A DNA stretch of 64,000 bases from Mimachlamys varia (lineage: Eukaryota > Mollusca > Bivalvia > Pectinida > Pectinidae), in assembly GCA_947623455.1 (NCBI GenBank), contig OX392529.1, forward strand, positions 61,875,686 through 61,939,685, read 5' to 3'. The notes below the pieces were generated by a model that was given only the letters and a program-made list of their open reading frames with translations, made no database searches and was not told where the DNA came from. Below, piece after piece: positions 1-28,453 of this stretch (positions are counted from its first letter, which is position 1; every line of letters begins with the position of its first letter). The position numbers were made by a program, and so were the translations under genes.

Positions 1-2029
1 TGACCTATATTTGTATTATATTGAGTCTAATACTTAGCGCTATCTATAGTCAACTGTTGAAATGACTACTTTAACAATATCTTAAGGTTGTCAGGTTATT
101 GTGTTTATAATATAATGTCAAATATATATTTTTTGGTGTCAGATTTTTTTCCTTTTTAATATTATTAGTTTAGTAAAAAATCTACCAGATATTTAACAGT
201 ATTTCTATAATATCTATGTACATATTTAATATATGTATTTAAATCAGCTGTTTCCTAGAATACCTCTCTGTACATACTATTTGTTCATAAATGATATTTA
301 CAGTGCTAAACAAGTTATACTTCCGATTAAATGTTTACTTTCATTTTCCTTATATAACATGTTAGATTATTTTACTTTCACTTTCTATATATAAAATGAT
401 ACATGTTATATGTGGCGAGTTCTATCACAAACCATTTACGTTGTACCATATAGTAGCCAAATATACGGACTGTATACATCTTGTTTCGTTATACATGTTC
501 ATTATACATTACTAAAGTGAGATCAATCATACTTTAGTTAGATCAGTCACTATAATGCGATGATGGAACTTGTCCCTTATTTTGTATGATCGTGTCATTG
601 TATATTTCTGGTGTTTACCAACATGAATGTCTGCTAAATTTAACTGCTGAATGAAGCCTAATCATACTTCTCATCACATCATTTCTCATTCCATTGATTT
701 TGTTGAGGAATTGTTATCATTTCGTTTACTCTATCTGTCATTCATAGCTATACATTTAATAAGATCACTTTTTAATTATACTTCCAATTAGAGATTGTCT
801 TTATTTATAAGATGTTATTTGCTCTTGGTAGATAACTATTCTGTAAGTAAGATGAGTATATAACAAGATTCCGTACCTGATATTTATAAGTTACCATGGC
901 TTGTTGAACACATAATGGTTAGTGTGTTTCCCCGTCCACAGTTGAAATACTCTGATAAATAGCCAGGTTTACACTGTATATCGTAACTCTACCAAGAGTT
1001 TCTATGACCTGTAGCCAGGTTTAAACTTTATATCGTAACTCTACCAAGAGTTTTTATCACCTGAAAACTCGCTAGGTCCCTGTTCATTGTGTGTAATTAG
1101 TTCTGGTTCTTCTTTTGATATTTTGTTCAGGCTGTACATGTCAGTGACTTTGAAAGCGTTAAAAAGTATTGTAATGAAACTTGCATTATACCTGCAGAAC
1201 CAAAGATGATATGCAGTGCACTGTCAATAGGTCCTTGACCTTGACTCCATGGTCAAATTTTCTTGACCTTGACCCCAAGGTTAAATTAATGCCGAGTCGC
1301 ATCATATAGGTGGTATAGAACGAGAGAGAAGGGGAGCTTTTGCAACAGTTTGAAGCTGTATGTATTTATTAGTGTGTATTTGAATTCTAGGTATGAACTT
1401 CCATTTGACCTTTTCATTATCTCCTAGATAAAGGGAGACAATTGCAATGTTTGTGGAGTAAATAATTTTGTTTATTTTTACATATGATGCTGTATTTATT
1501 GTCAGTTTCCTCTAAATAGTATATTTACAACATCAGCAATGTAACAATGTAATTCAGACTCAACATTTGGTGAAGTATCCAACTTGGTCTGAAAATATTT
1601 ATCATTAAAACTACCAGTAAGATATCTGTTACAGTAATTATAAATTGAAGGTGACCCAGTGTTTTAAATGTAGAAGCTGTTATTTTTTCCCCTGAATTAT
1701 CGTTGATGCTTCCATTTGGTAATAGTTTCAATTAAACCAATATCAGATTACAAAGTGATGCCAGTAAACTTGTAAACTGTTTATGTATCGTGGTGGATAC
1801 GCGTACGATGGACACAAATGTTTGTTGTGAGAATTTCTGGTCCATGACTTTATAGACTAAGCTTGTGTACAGTGCAATAGATGAGAATATTACTTTGATT
1901 TATTTATGCTGGAGAAAACTATTAAATCTATACTATAAAATAAGATTTCAAATCATACAACTTTTGAGTCTGTTTTATCTTTTTTCATATCTTTGATAAT
2001 CACATCAACAACATATGAAGCAACATCTA
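1..2029. other. AT-rich DNA without a recognisable gene
   Basis: I see no gene here. The stretch is AT-rich. It contains a two-copy direct duplication of about 54 bp at 961-1069 (both copies carry 'cgtaactctaccaagag') and a short 'ccttgacc' direct repeat near 1230-1285. Open frames are short and have no recognisable protein similarity. It ends where the 51-bp satellite begins. Confidence 0.6.
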
Positions 2030-5000
2030 TGATATCCAGGTGTTACACTCACCTACGCGCTCTACACCTCTGGAAATGACAATAATATCCAGGGGTTATG
2101 CTCACCTACATCCCTGGAATCAGCCTCAATTTCCAGGGGTAACACTAACCTACACCTCTGGAAACATCCTTGATAACCAGGGGTTACACTCACCTACACC
2201 CCTGGAGTCATCCTTGATATCCAGGGGTTAAACTTACCTACACTGTCTACACCTCTGGAAACATCCTTGATATCCAGGGGTTACGCTCACCTACACTCTC
2301 TTCACCTCTGGAACAACCTTGATATCCAGGGGTTACACTCACCTACACTCTCTACACCTCTGGAAACATCCTTGATATCCAGGGGTTACACTCACCTACA
2401 CTCTCTACACCTCTGGAGTCATCCTTGATATCCAGGGGTTACACTCACCTACACCCCAGGTACATCCTTGATATCCAGGTGTTACACTCACCTACACTCT
2501 CTTCACCCTTGGAGTCATCCTTGATATCCAGGTGTTATGCTCACCCACACTCTACACCTCTGGAAACATCCTTGATATCCAGGGGTTACGCTCACCCACA
2601 CTCTACACCCCTGGAGTCATCCTTGATATCCAGGGGTTACGCTCACCCACACTCTACACCTCTGGAGTCATCCTTGATATCCAGGGGTTACGCTCACCCA
2701 CACTCTACACCCCTGGAGTCATCCTTGATATCCAGGGGTTACGCTCACCCACACTCTACACCTCTGGAGTCATCCTTGATATCCAGGGGTTACGCTCACC
2801 CACACTCTACACCTCTGGAGTCATCCTTGATATCCAGGGGTTACGCTCACCCACACTCTACACCCCTGGAGTCATCCTTGATATCCAGGGGTTACGCTCA
2901 CCCACACTCTACACCCCTGGAGTCATCCTTGATATCCAGGGGTTACGCTCACCCACACTCTACACCTCTGGAGTCATCATTGATATCCAGGGGTTACGCT
3001 CACCCACACTCTACACCCCTGGAGTCATCATTGATATCCAGGGGTTACGCTCACCCACACTCTACACCTCTGGAGTCATCATTGATATCCAGGGGTTACG
3101 CTCACCCACACTCTACACCTCTGGAGTCATCATTGATATCCAGGGGTTACGCTCACCCACACTCTACACCCCTGGAGTCATCATTGATATCCAGGTGTTA
3201 CGCTCACCCACACTCTACACCCCTGGAGTCATCCTTGATATCCAGGTGTTACACTCACCCACACTCTACACCCTGGAGTCATCCTTGATATCCAGGTGTT
3301 ACGCTCACCCACACTCTACACCCTGGAGTCATCATTGATATCCAGGGGTTACGCTCACCCACACTCTACACCCCTGGAGTCATCATTGATATCCAGTGGT
3401 TACGCTCACCCACACTCTACACCCCTGGAGTCATCCTTGATATCCAGGGGTTACGCTCACCCACACTCTACACCTCTGGAGTCATCATTGATATCCAGGG
3501 GCTACGCTCACCCACACTCTACACCCCTGGAGTCATCATTGATATCCAGGGGTTACGCTCACCCACACTCTACACCTCTGGAGTCATCATTGATATCCAG
3601 GGGTTACGCTCACCCACACTCTACACCCCTGGAGTCATCATTGATATCCAGGGGTTACGCTCACCCACACTCTACACCCCTGGAGTCATCCTTGATATCC
3701 AGGTGTTACGCTCACCCACACTCTACACCCCTGGAATCATCATTGATATCCAGGGGTTACGCTCACCCACACTCTACACCCCTGGAGTCATCCTTGATAT
3801 CCAGGGGTTACGCTCACCCACACTCTACACCTCTGGAGTCATCCTTGATATCCAGGGGTTACGCTCACCCACACTCTACACCCCTGGAGTCATCCATGAT
3901 ATCCAGGGGTTACGCTCACCCACACTCTACACCCCTGGAGTCTTCCTTGATATCCAGGGGTTACGCTCACCCACACTCTACACCCCTGGAGTCATCATTG
4001 ATATCCAGGTGTTACGCTCACCCACACTCTACACCCCTGGAGTCATCATTGATATCCAGGTGTTACACTCACCCACACTCTACACCCCTGGAGTCATCCT
4101 TGATATCCAGGGGTTACGCTCACCCACACTCTACACCCCTGGAGTCATCATTGATATCCAGTGGTTACGCTCACCCACACTCTACACCCCTGGAGTCATC
4201 CTTGATATCCAGTGGTTACGCTCACCCACACTCTCTACACCCCTGGAGTCATCATTGATATCCAGTGGTTACGCTCACCCACACTCTACACCCCTGGAGT
4301 CATCATTGATATCCAGTGGTTACGCTCACCCACACTCTCTACACCCCTGGAGTCATCATTGATATCCAGGGGTTACGCTCACCCACACTCTACACCCCTG
4401 GAGTCATCATTGATATCCAGTGGTTACGCTCACCCACACTCTACACCCCTGGAGTCATCCTTGATATCCAGTGGTTACGCTCACCCACACTCTCTACACC
4501 CCTGGAGTCATCATTGATATCCAGTGGTTACGCTCACCCACACTCTACACCCCTGGAGTCATCATTGATATCCAGTGGTTACGCTCACCCACACTCTACA
4601 CCCCTGGAGTCATCATTGATATCCAGGGGTTACACTCACCCACACTCTACACCCCTGGAGTCATCCTTGATATCCAGGGGTTACGCTCACCCACACTCTA
4701 CACCCTGGAGTCATCCTTGATATCCAGGTGTTACGCTCACCCACACTCTACACCCTGGAGTCATCATTGATATCCAGGGGTTACGCTCACCCACACTCTA
4801 CACCCCTGGAGTCATCATTGATATCCAGTGGTTACGCTCACCCACACTCTACACCCCTGGAGTCATCCTTGATATCCAGGGGTTACGCTCACCCACACTC
4901 TACACCTCTGGAGTCATCATTGATATCCAGGGGCTACGCTCACCCACACTCTACACCCCTGGAGTCATCATTGATATCCAGGGGTTACGCTCACCCACAC

Positions 5001-8000
5001 TCTACACCTCTGGAGTCATCATTGATATCCAGGGGTTACGCTCACCCACACTCTACACCTCTGGAGTCATCATTGATATCCAGGTGTTACGCTCACCCAC
5101 ACTCTACACCCCTGGAATCATCATTGATATCCAGGGGTTACGCTCACCCACACTCTACACCCCTGGAGTCTTCCTTGATATCCAGGGGTTACGCTCACCC
5201 ACACTCTACACCCCTGGAGTCATCATTGATATCCAGGTGTTACGCTCACCCACACTCTACACCCCTGGAGTCATCATTGATATCCAGGTGTTACACTCAC
5301 CCACACTCTACACCCCTGGAGTCATCCTTGATATCCAGGGGTTACGCTCACCCACACTCTACACCCCTGGAGTCATCATTGATATCCAGTGGTTACGCTC
5401 ACCCACACTCTACACCCCTGGAGTCATCCTTGATATCCAGTGGTTACGCTCACCCACACTCTCTACACCCCTGGAGTCATCATTGATATCCAGTGGTTAC
5501 GCTCACCCACACTCTACACCCCTGGAGTCATCATTGATATCCAGTGGTTACGCTCACCCACACTCTCTACACCCCTGGAGTCATCATTGATATCCAGGGG
5601 TTACGCTCACCCACACTCTACACCCCTGGAGTCATCATTGATATCCAGTGGTTACGCTCACCCACACTCTACACCCCTGGAGTCATCCTTGATATCCAGT
5701 GGTTACGCTCACCCACACTCTCTACACCCCTGGAGTCATCATTGATATCCAGTGGTTACGCTCACCCACACTCTACACCCCTGGAGTCATCATTGATATC
5801 CAGTGGTTACGCTCACCCACACTCTCTACACCCCTGGAGTCATCATTGATATCCAGGGGTTACGCTCACCCACACTCTACACCCCTGGAGTCATCCTTGA
5901 TATCCAGGGGTTACGCTCACCCACACTCTACACCCCTGGAGTCATCATTGATATCCAGGGGTTACGCTCACCCACACTCTACACCCCTGGAGTCATCCTT
6001 GATATCCAGGTGTTACGCTCACCCACACTCTACACCCTGGAGTCATCCTTGATATCCAGGGGTTACGCTCACCCACACTCTCTACACCCCTGGAGTCATC
6101 CTTGATATCCAGGGGTTACGCTCACCCACACTCTACACCTCTGGAGTCATCCTTGATATCCAGGGGTTACGCTCACCCACACTCTACACCCCTGGAGTCA
6201 TCATTGATATCCAGGGGTTACGCTCACCCACACTCTACACCTCTGGAGTCATCCTTGATATCCAGGTGTTACGCTCACCCACACTCTACACCCCTGGAGT
6301 CATCCTTGATATCCAGGGGTTACGCTCACCCACACTCTACACCTCTGGAGTCATCCTTGATATCCAGGGGTTACGCTCACCCACACTCTACACCTCTGGA
6401 GTCATCCTTGATATCCAGGTGTTACACTCACCCACACTCTACACCCCTGGAGTCATCCTTGATATCCAGGTGTTACACTCACCAACACTCTACACCCCTG
6501 GAGTCATCCTTGATATCCAGGGGTTACGCTCACCCACACTCTACACCCCTGGAGTCATCCTTGATAACCAGGGGTTACGCTCACCTTCACTCTCTACACC
6601 CTTGGAGTCATCCTTGATATCCAGGGGTTACGCTCACCCACACTCTACACCCCTGGAGTCATCCTTGATATCCAGGGGTTACGCTCACCCACACTCTACA
6701 CCCCTGGAGTCATCATTGATATCCAGGGGTTACGCTCACCCACACTCTACACCTCTGGAGTCATCATTGATATCCAGGGGTTACGCTCACCCACACTCTA
6801 CACCTCTGGAGTCATCATTGATATCCAGGGGTAACGCTCACCCACACTCTACACCCCTGGAGTCATCATTGATATCCAGGTGTTACGCTCACCCACACTC
6901 TACACCCTGGAGTCATCATTGATATCCAGGGGTTACGCTCACCCACACTCTACACCCCTGGAGTCATCATTGATATCCAGTGGTTACGCTCACCCACACT
7001 CTCTACCCCTGGAGTCATCCTTGATATCCAGGGGTTACGCTCACCTGCACTCTCTACACCCCTGGAGTCATCCTTGATATCCAGTGGTTACGCTCACCCA
7101 CACTCTACACCTCTGGAGTCATCATTGATATCCAGGGGCTACGCTCACCCACACTCTACACCCCTGGAGTCATCATTGATATCCAGGGGTTACGCTCACC
7201 CACACTCTACACCTCTGGAGTCATCATTGATATCCAGGGGTTACGCTCACCCACACTCTACACCTCTGGAGTCATCATTGATATCCAGGTGTTACGCTCA
7301 CCCACACTCTACACCCCTGGAATCATCATTGATATCCAGGGGTTACGCTCACCCACACTCTACACCTCTGGAGTCATCCTTGATATCCAGGGGTTACGCT
7401 CACCTACACTCTACACCCCTGGAGTCATCATTGATACACAGGTGTTACGCTCACCCACACTCTACACCCCTGGAGTCATCCTTGATATCCAGGGGTTACG
7501 CTCACCCACACTCTACACCCCTGGAGTCATCATTGATACACAGGTGTTATGCTCACCCACACTCTACACCCCTGGAGTCATCCTTGATATCCAGGGGTTA
7601 CGCTCACCCACACTCTACACCCCTGGAGTCTTCCTTGATATCCAGGGGTTACGCTCACCCACACTCTACACCCCTGGAGTCATCATTGATATCCAGGTGT
7701 TACGCTCACCCACACTCTACACCCCTGGAGTCGTCCTTGATATCCAGGGGTTACGCTCACCCACACTCTACACCCCTGGAGTCATCATTGATATCCAGTG
7801 GTTACGCTCACCCACACTCTACACCCCTGGAGTCATCCTTGATATCCAGTGGTTACGCTCACCCACACTCTCTACACCCCTGGAGTCATCATTGATATCC
7901 AGTGGTTACGCTCACCCACACTCTACACCCCTGGAGTCATCATTGATATCCAGTGGTTACGCTCACCCACACTCTCTACACCCCTGGAGTCATCATTGAT

Positions 8001-9925
8001 ATCCAGGGGTTACGCTCACCCACACTCTACACCCCTGGAGTCATCATTGATATCCAGTGGTTACGCTCACCCACACTCTACACCCCTGGAGTCATCCTTG
8101 ATATCCAGTGGTTACGCTCACCCACACTCTCTACACCCCTGGAGTCATCATTGATATCCAGGGGTTACGCTCACCCACACTCTACACCCCTGGAGTCATC
8201 ATTGATATCCAGGTGTTACACTCACCCACACTCTACACCCCTGGAGTCATCCTTGATATCCAGGTATTACGCTCACCCACACTCTACACCCCTGGAGTCA
8301 TCATTGATATCCAGGGGTTACACTCACCCACACTCTACACCCCTGGAGTCATCCTTGATATCCAGGTATTACGCTCACCCACACTCTACACCCCTGGAGT
8401 CATCATTGATATCCAGGGGTTACGCTCACCCACACTCTACACCCCTGGAGTCATCATTGATATCCAGGGGTTACACTCACCCACACTCTACACCCCTGGA
8501 GTCATCATTGATATCCAGGTGTTACACTCACCCACACTCTACACCCCTGGAGTCATCCTTGATATCCAGGTATTACGCTCACCCACACTCTACACCCCTG
8601 GAGTCATTCTTGATATCCAGGGGTTACGCTCACCCACACTCTACACCCCTGGAGTCATCCTTGATATCCAGGGGTTACGCTCACCCACACTCTACACCCC
8701 TGGAGTCATCCTTGATATCCAGGTATTACGCTCACCCACACTCTACACCCCTGGAGTCATTCTTGATATCCAGGGGTTACGCTCACCCACACTCTACACC
8801 CCTGGAGTCATCCTTGATATCCAGGTGTTACACTCACCCACACTCTACACCCCTGGAGTCATCCTTGATATCCAGGTATTACGCTCACCCACACTCTACA
8901 CCCCTGGAGTCATCCTTGATATCCAGGGGTTACGCTCACCCACACTCTACACCCCTGGAGTCATCCTTGATATCCAGGTATTACGCTCACCCACACTCTA
9001 CACTCTTGGAGTCATCCTTGATATCCAGGGGTTACGCTCACCTGAACTCTCTACACCCCTGGAGTCATCCTTGATATCCAGGTGTTACGCTCACCCACAC
9101 TCTACACCCCTGGAGTCATCCTTGATATCCAGGGGTTACGCTCAACCACACTCTACACCTCTGGAGTCATCCTTGATATCCAGGGGTTACGCTCACCTGA
9201 ACTCTCTACACCCTGGAGTCATCCTTGATATCCAGGGGTTACGCTCACCTGAACTCTCTACACCCCTGGAGTCATCCTTGATATCCAGGTGTTACGCTCA
9301 CCTGAACTCTCTACACCCCTGGAGTCATCCTTGATATCCAGGGGTTACGCTCACCTACACTCTCTACACCCCTGGAGTCATCCTTGATATCCAGGGGTTA
9401 CGCTCACCTACACTCTCTACACCCCTGGAGTCATCCTCAATATCCAGGGGTTACACTCACCTACACTCTCTACACCCCTGGAGTCATCCTTGATATCCAG
9501 GGGTTACGCTTACCTGCACTCTCTACACCCCTGGAGTCATCCTTGATATCCAGGGGTTACGCTCACCTACACTCTCTACACCCATGGAGTCATCCTTGAT
9601 ATCCACGGGTTACGCTCACCTACACTCTCTACACCTCTGGAACAACCTTGATATCCAAGGGTCACGCTGAAGTACAGTCTCTACACCCCTGGAATCTTGC
9701 TTGATATCCAGGGGTTTACACTCGCCTACACTCTCTACACAACGGAACATCCTCGATATCCAGAGGTTACGCTCACTTACACTCTCTTCACTCCTGGAAA
9801 CATCCTTGATATCCAGGGGTTACACTAACCTAAACTCTCTACACCTCTGGAACATCCTCGATATCCAGGGGTTACGCTCACCTACATTCTCTTACACCCC
9901 TGGAAACATCCCCAATATCCTGAGG
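2030..9925. repeat. 51-bp satellite array, about 150 units
   Basis: Tandem repeat whose core unit is 51 bp; it contains 'ttgatatccaggggttac' and 'ctcacccacactctacac'. Units at both edges (about 2030-2560 and 9030-9925) are more diverged and about 53 bp long because they carry 'ctctctacac' instead of 'ctctacac'. The interior is highly uniform. Each consensus unit has an 8-bp inverted repeat (CCCCTGGA / TCCAGGGG) around a loop of about 13 nt. Variants 'ccaggtg' and 'ccagtgg' recur in blocks, which shows higher-order copying. Since 51 is 17 codons and two forward frames lack stops, ORFs of up to about 400 codons run through the array. They have no gene-like features and are treated as by-products. 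Confidence 0.97.
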
Positions 9926-12200
9926 TTACCAGCTATGTCCGTTTGGTTTGTATTTGTTTTACTAGAAGCAGTGACATACATAAAACAAGAAAACAAATAA
10001 ATTCTTTCATAACATGAAGTTTTAATCATTAATCTTTATCTTGTATCTCTTAAACGTTTTACGCAATGTCATCAATAAATGTGTGCAGATTTCATACAGA
10101 TACATTTTCCTGTAAAATTCATAGTGAGAGCTGTCCTTTCTACTGGCAAGTGGAATCAAATTATTTGTCGAGAGAGGGTTTCATGATATAGGTGGGATTA
10201 CTGAACCATGTTGTGTAAAACTTCATATCGGTTAAGATATTATATCTTTACATCTTGTTTAATTATATGGTTAAAAAATATACATGAAATAGGAACAAAT
10301 ATGCATCATCAAAAAATAAAATGTAAAATTTAAATTTGGAATCGTGATCTTGAGTACGTAATTATTTACAATTTCTGAATTGACATTGACTTGAACAAAC
10401 AATCTTGCCCTCTTACTTGTAGCATTTGAAGGATTATTCTTCTTTATATGAAAGTTGAGTATTTTTCCAATATTGTCCAACAGGATTTCAAAATGAAAAA
10501 CAGTTTCTGCATTGATGACATGTGGTAGAAGACTGTTCAAGAGATCAACGATTTGATAACTGAAGAAGTGTTTCCATCCATCCAGTCGACATTGCTTTTT
10601 AAAAATTTTCTGAGAGCGACCTCTAGTTCTGTTATCAATATGACACATACATGCCACATACTGCCGCAATACTGACCACGAATCATTGTCAGCAATGGCA
10701 TCGTACAGGCGTTACTTGATTGTGATCATAAATAATTACACAAAAACCTGGACACTATGCAATCATTCTTCAAAAAGAACAAGCACGATCTGTATTGTCA
10801 CAAATTTGTTAAAAGAGTTTTACATAACCTAGATATTAATTATTTAAGCAATGAATGTTTTAGAAAATGTTAAAGATGAAAAAATGGCTGGGGTTGCACA
10901 TTTTACCCTTGAACATGGATCCCTATAAGTGATTATCAAAGGGTTAAGCAAATGATAAAATTTGTCAGCATTAACAATATATGTGTGTTATAGGACTGTA
11001 ACTATATTTGCTAAAACGTTGATTACTTATAGTTAAATTTTGATAAAATTATTGTGTTATATTTAGTTGTAATAATTTGGAACAGCAAATCAAAGGAAGA
11101 CAACAATGAAATAGATGACGCCACAATAGCAAATGTTGTTACAGTCATATAACAACATTTGCTTTCCGTTGCATTACAGTGGAAGGATGCAGAGCAAATG
11201 TTAAAAAAACTATTCAACTGTACGATAAAAATCAATTTATTTATACAATCAATTTGTTTAATACACAATGTCTACCGTTTGCCGAGAAGTATACAATATA
11301 TGACATGTCTGCCGTTTGTTAACATAGGATAGCCACAAAAGTTTATACAACAAAAAAAAACAACACACAGCAGTATTTCTTGTAGACAGTAGTATCTGGG
11401 ATCAGATTCTTACAAAAAACTCTCTCGGTACAGATTCACATCAAAACTTTCTCCCAATAATAGAACCTTTAAAAATTATAAACAAATGAAATGTCAGAAC
11501 AGCAAGCTACACTATTGGGTATAGCCAGGAGCTGGTATATCACCATGACAACAAATGCATTTTATGCAGGCACATCAGCCTATCAAGGTGAATATATATA
11601 GGCATAACAGCCTACAAACAAAGGTAGCAGAAAACCAGCTAACAGGTATTGATAGTCAACTTGATATGACCAAGGTCTGATTCCCTGATTGGTCACCTTT
11701 ACCATGTCGATACCACATTTTAACCTTACCCACCTCCCCTACCACATTTTAATCTTACCCACCTCCCCTAACATTCCAGCCAAATTAAAATTGATTAATG
11801 TAATTAGTTGTTGACAATTAATTTATTACTTACAAAGGTATCTTCCAAAGAGATGATCGTGATATTTTCTGCTTTAATTTAGACATCCTTACTGCGGTAC
11901 CTTTATACATCCAGTATCAGTTACCTAGGCGACTAAGTTTGAACTGAAACCTTCATTAGAATGTGTGTCACATCAAAGATACCTACAGTAGGATCTGTCT
12001 GTACTACTGTGTTAACATTACAACCTACGCCAATACATTATTTATTCTGTTATCACAGTGCAAAGGTATCACGTTATAATTCCATTAATCCAGTTACATT
12101 GATCAATGTTTCAATGAATAAATTTGTTCAGATCTTTTACAGAGTGTCTGAATTTTTCTCACACGAACCTCTACCCGTAGCTATAAGTGTATATTACCTG
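9926..12200. other. 3' flank of SELENOO, mostly unrecognised
   Basis: This AT-rich stretch lies between the satellite and the SELENOO stop codon. It holds one unrecognised minus-strand ORF (10271-10669, listed separately). At 11711-11770 there is a short direct duplication around 'cttacccacctccccta'. The distal 3' UTR of SELENOO may lie here, but I cannot place its polyadenylation site. Confidence 0.4.
10271..10669 (-). CDS. unrecognised ORF, 132 codons
   Basis: The frame is open for 132 codons from the first ATG. It extends about 15 codons further upstream, to a TAA, without another ATG. The composition looks protein-like in its middle part (for example WKHFFSYQIVDLLNSLLPHV), while the last 25 residues are hydrophobic and low-complexity. 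I recognise no family. It could be an exon of an unlinked gene, a remnant of a transposon ORF, or chance. No neighbouring exon could be joined to it. It lies downstream of SELENOO on the same strand. Confidence 0.2.
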   Translation of the reverse strand: MRQYVACMCHIDNRTRGRSQKIFKKQCRLDGWKHFFSYQIVDLLNSLLPHVINAETVFHFEILLDNIGKILNFHIKKNNPSNATSKRARLFVQVNVNSEIVNNYVLKITIPNLNFTFYFLMMHICSYFMYIF

Positions 12201-12292
12201 GTCTAACCCTCGCCCATTGTCGGATACCCACGTAGCTGGGGCATAGCATAGTGCAATCAAACGTGGGTATCCGACGATGTCCCTCACCAGGT
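12196..12292. repeat. hairpin with 14-bp perfect arms
   Basis: GTCGGATACCCACG at 12219-12232 is the exact reverse complement of 12262-12275, around a 29-nt loop. A second outer pair, ACCTGGT (12196-12202) and ACCAGGT (12286-12292), extends the symmetry. It lies in the probable 3' UTR or flank of SELENOO. It could be a short foldback/MITE remnant or an RNA hairpin; the sequence alone does not decide. Confidence 0.6.
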
Positions 12293-12299
12293 CTATACA

Positions 12300-12610
12300 G
12301 CCAATGTTTCTTCACATGAAAAACATCATGTGACATCCGAAATTTTTTTACATGAAAAATTTCACGTGAAGTACACATGAATTTTTTCACGTTTACAAAA
12401 ATTTGAACGAAAAAATGTGCATGTAAAAATAAAACTAATTATATTAAATTTACATGAAATTCATGTGAAATTCACGTGAAAATCTTATAATGAATTTAGC
12501 ATTTAAAAAAATAATTAAAATAAAAAGTCACATTAATTTCACATGGATTTTTCTGACTTGTGAAATTTACTTTTTTTACCACATTTCCTGTGAAATTCAT
12601 ATGAAAACAT
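12300..12610. repeat. degenerate TTTCACGTGAA / ACATGAAA cluster
   Basis: A short AT-rich tract in which 'acatgaaa', 'ttcacgtgaa' and 'ttcatgtgaa' recur many times in both orientations. The motif is close to its own reverse complement, so the tract can fold in many ways. It reads as a decayed low-complexity repeat in the SELENOO 3' region. I see no specific function. Confidence 0.5.
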
Positions 12611-12678
12611 ACTGTCTGTGTAATATCAGTATAATATCATAGAAGTCTCTTACACAGTAGTACAGACAAACAGAATTA

Positions 12679-12753
12679 CCTCCCTTCAACAGCTTGCTCA
12701 ACCAAATAGTCCATCCTAGGAAGACGGGTCGAGCTTGTGTTACTGAAGGGAGG
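12679..12753 (-). promoter_or_regulatory. stem-loop just after the SELENOO stop codon
   Basis: On the minus strand CCTCCCTTCA (12753-12744) pairs perfectly with TGAAGGGAGG (12688-12679). Further in, GCTCGACC pairs with GGTTGAGC (one G-U). The stem begins three bases after the TAA and 12 bases after the selenocysteine UGA. Known animal SECIS elements need an AUGA/GA core, which I do not see here. Stem-loops just downstream of a Sec codon (selenocysteine redefinition elements) are known in some selenoprotein genes, which is one possible reading. Confidence 0.45.
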
Positions 12754-12756
12754 CGT

Positions 12757-28128
<15,372 letters not shown>

Positions 28129-28154
28129 TGAAGTCCATGCAGTGTTTACAAAAC

Positions 28155-28190
28155 ACCTAACTTCCGGTAAGAGGCGCCATCTGTTTATTA
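28155..28190 (-). promoter_or_regulatory. probable SELENOO core promoter (ETS and YY1-like sites)
   Basis: On the minus strand an ETS/GABP-type site CCGGAAGT occupies 28167-28160, and a YY1-like AGATGGCGCC lies at about 28183-28174. A second CCGGAAGT is at 28375-28368. In animal genomes such sites cluster within about 100 bp of the start of housekeeping genes. Their position supports translation starting at 28128 rather than 28215. Confidence 0.45.
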
Positions 28191-28453
28191 CCTTTAATAT
28201 TGCATCATATAACAAGCTAAATGTACTGACATGCGTTACAAATCATTTGATACATTTTATATTTTATATAACAAAGTTTTCATTTAGCAGAATAAACCGT
28301 TCTCAATCTTTTGCAATGGGTTGTGTGCCAATACATTTCCTCAAAACAAAACGAAAGTACACACTTAACTTCCGGTCCATTTGCCTAGTGAGTTGTCGCC
28401 CTTTTACACTGTAAGGTCTAGATCTATATCTCATCCACCACAGGCACTATATA

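Noticed and set aside
2425..9334. Series of ORFs of 100-408 codons in the 51-bp array
   Set aside because: All consist of the same 17-residue repeat read in two frames. They arise from the unit length, lack splice or promoter context, and change frame wherever a 53-bp unit occurs.
2030..9925. CRISPR array
   Set aside because: The repeats are contiguous with no unique spacers, and the genome is clearly animal.
12600..12650. SECIS candidate with ATGATATTATACTGAT on the minus strand
   Set aside because: Only seven bases separate the ATGA and TGAT, too few for the SECIS helix and apical loop; there is no AA motif.
28129..28215. Start of SELENOO at the upstream ATG
   Set aside because: Not excluded, but ETS and YY1-like motifs occupy this part and the next ATG gives a better presequence.
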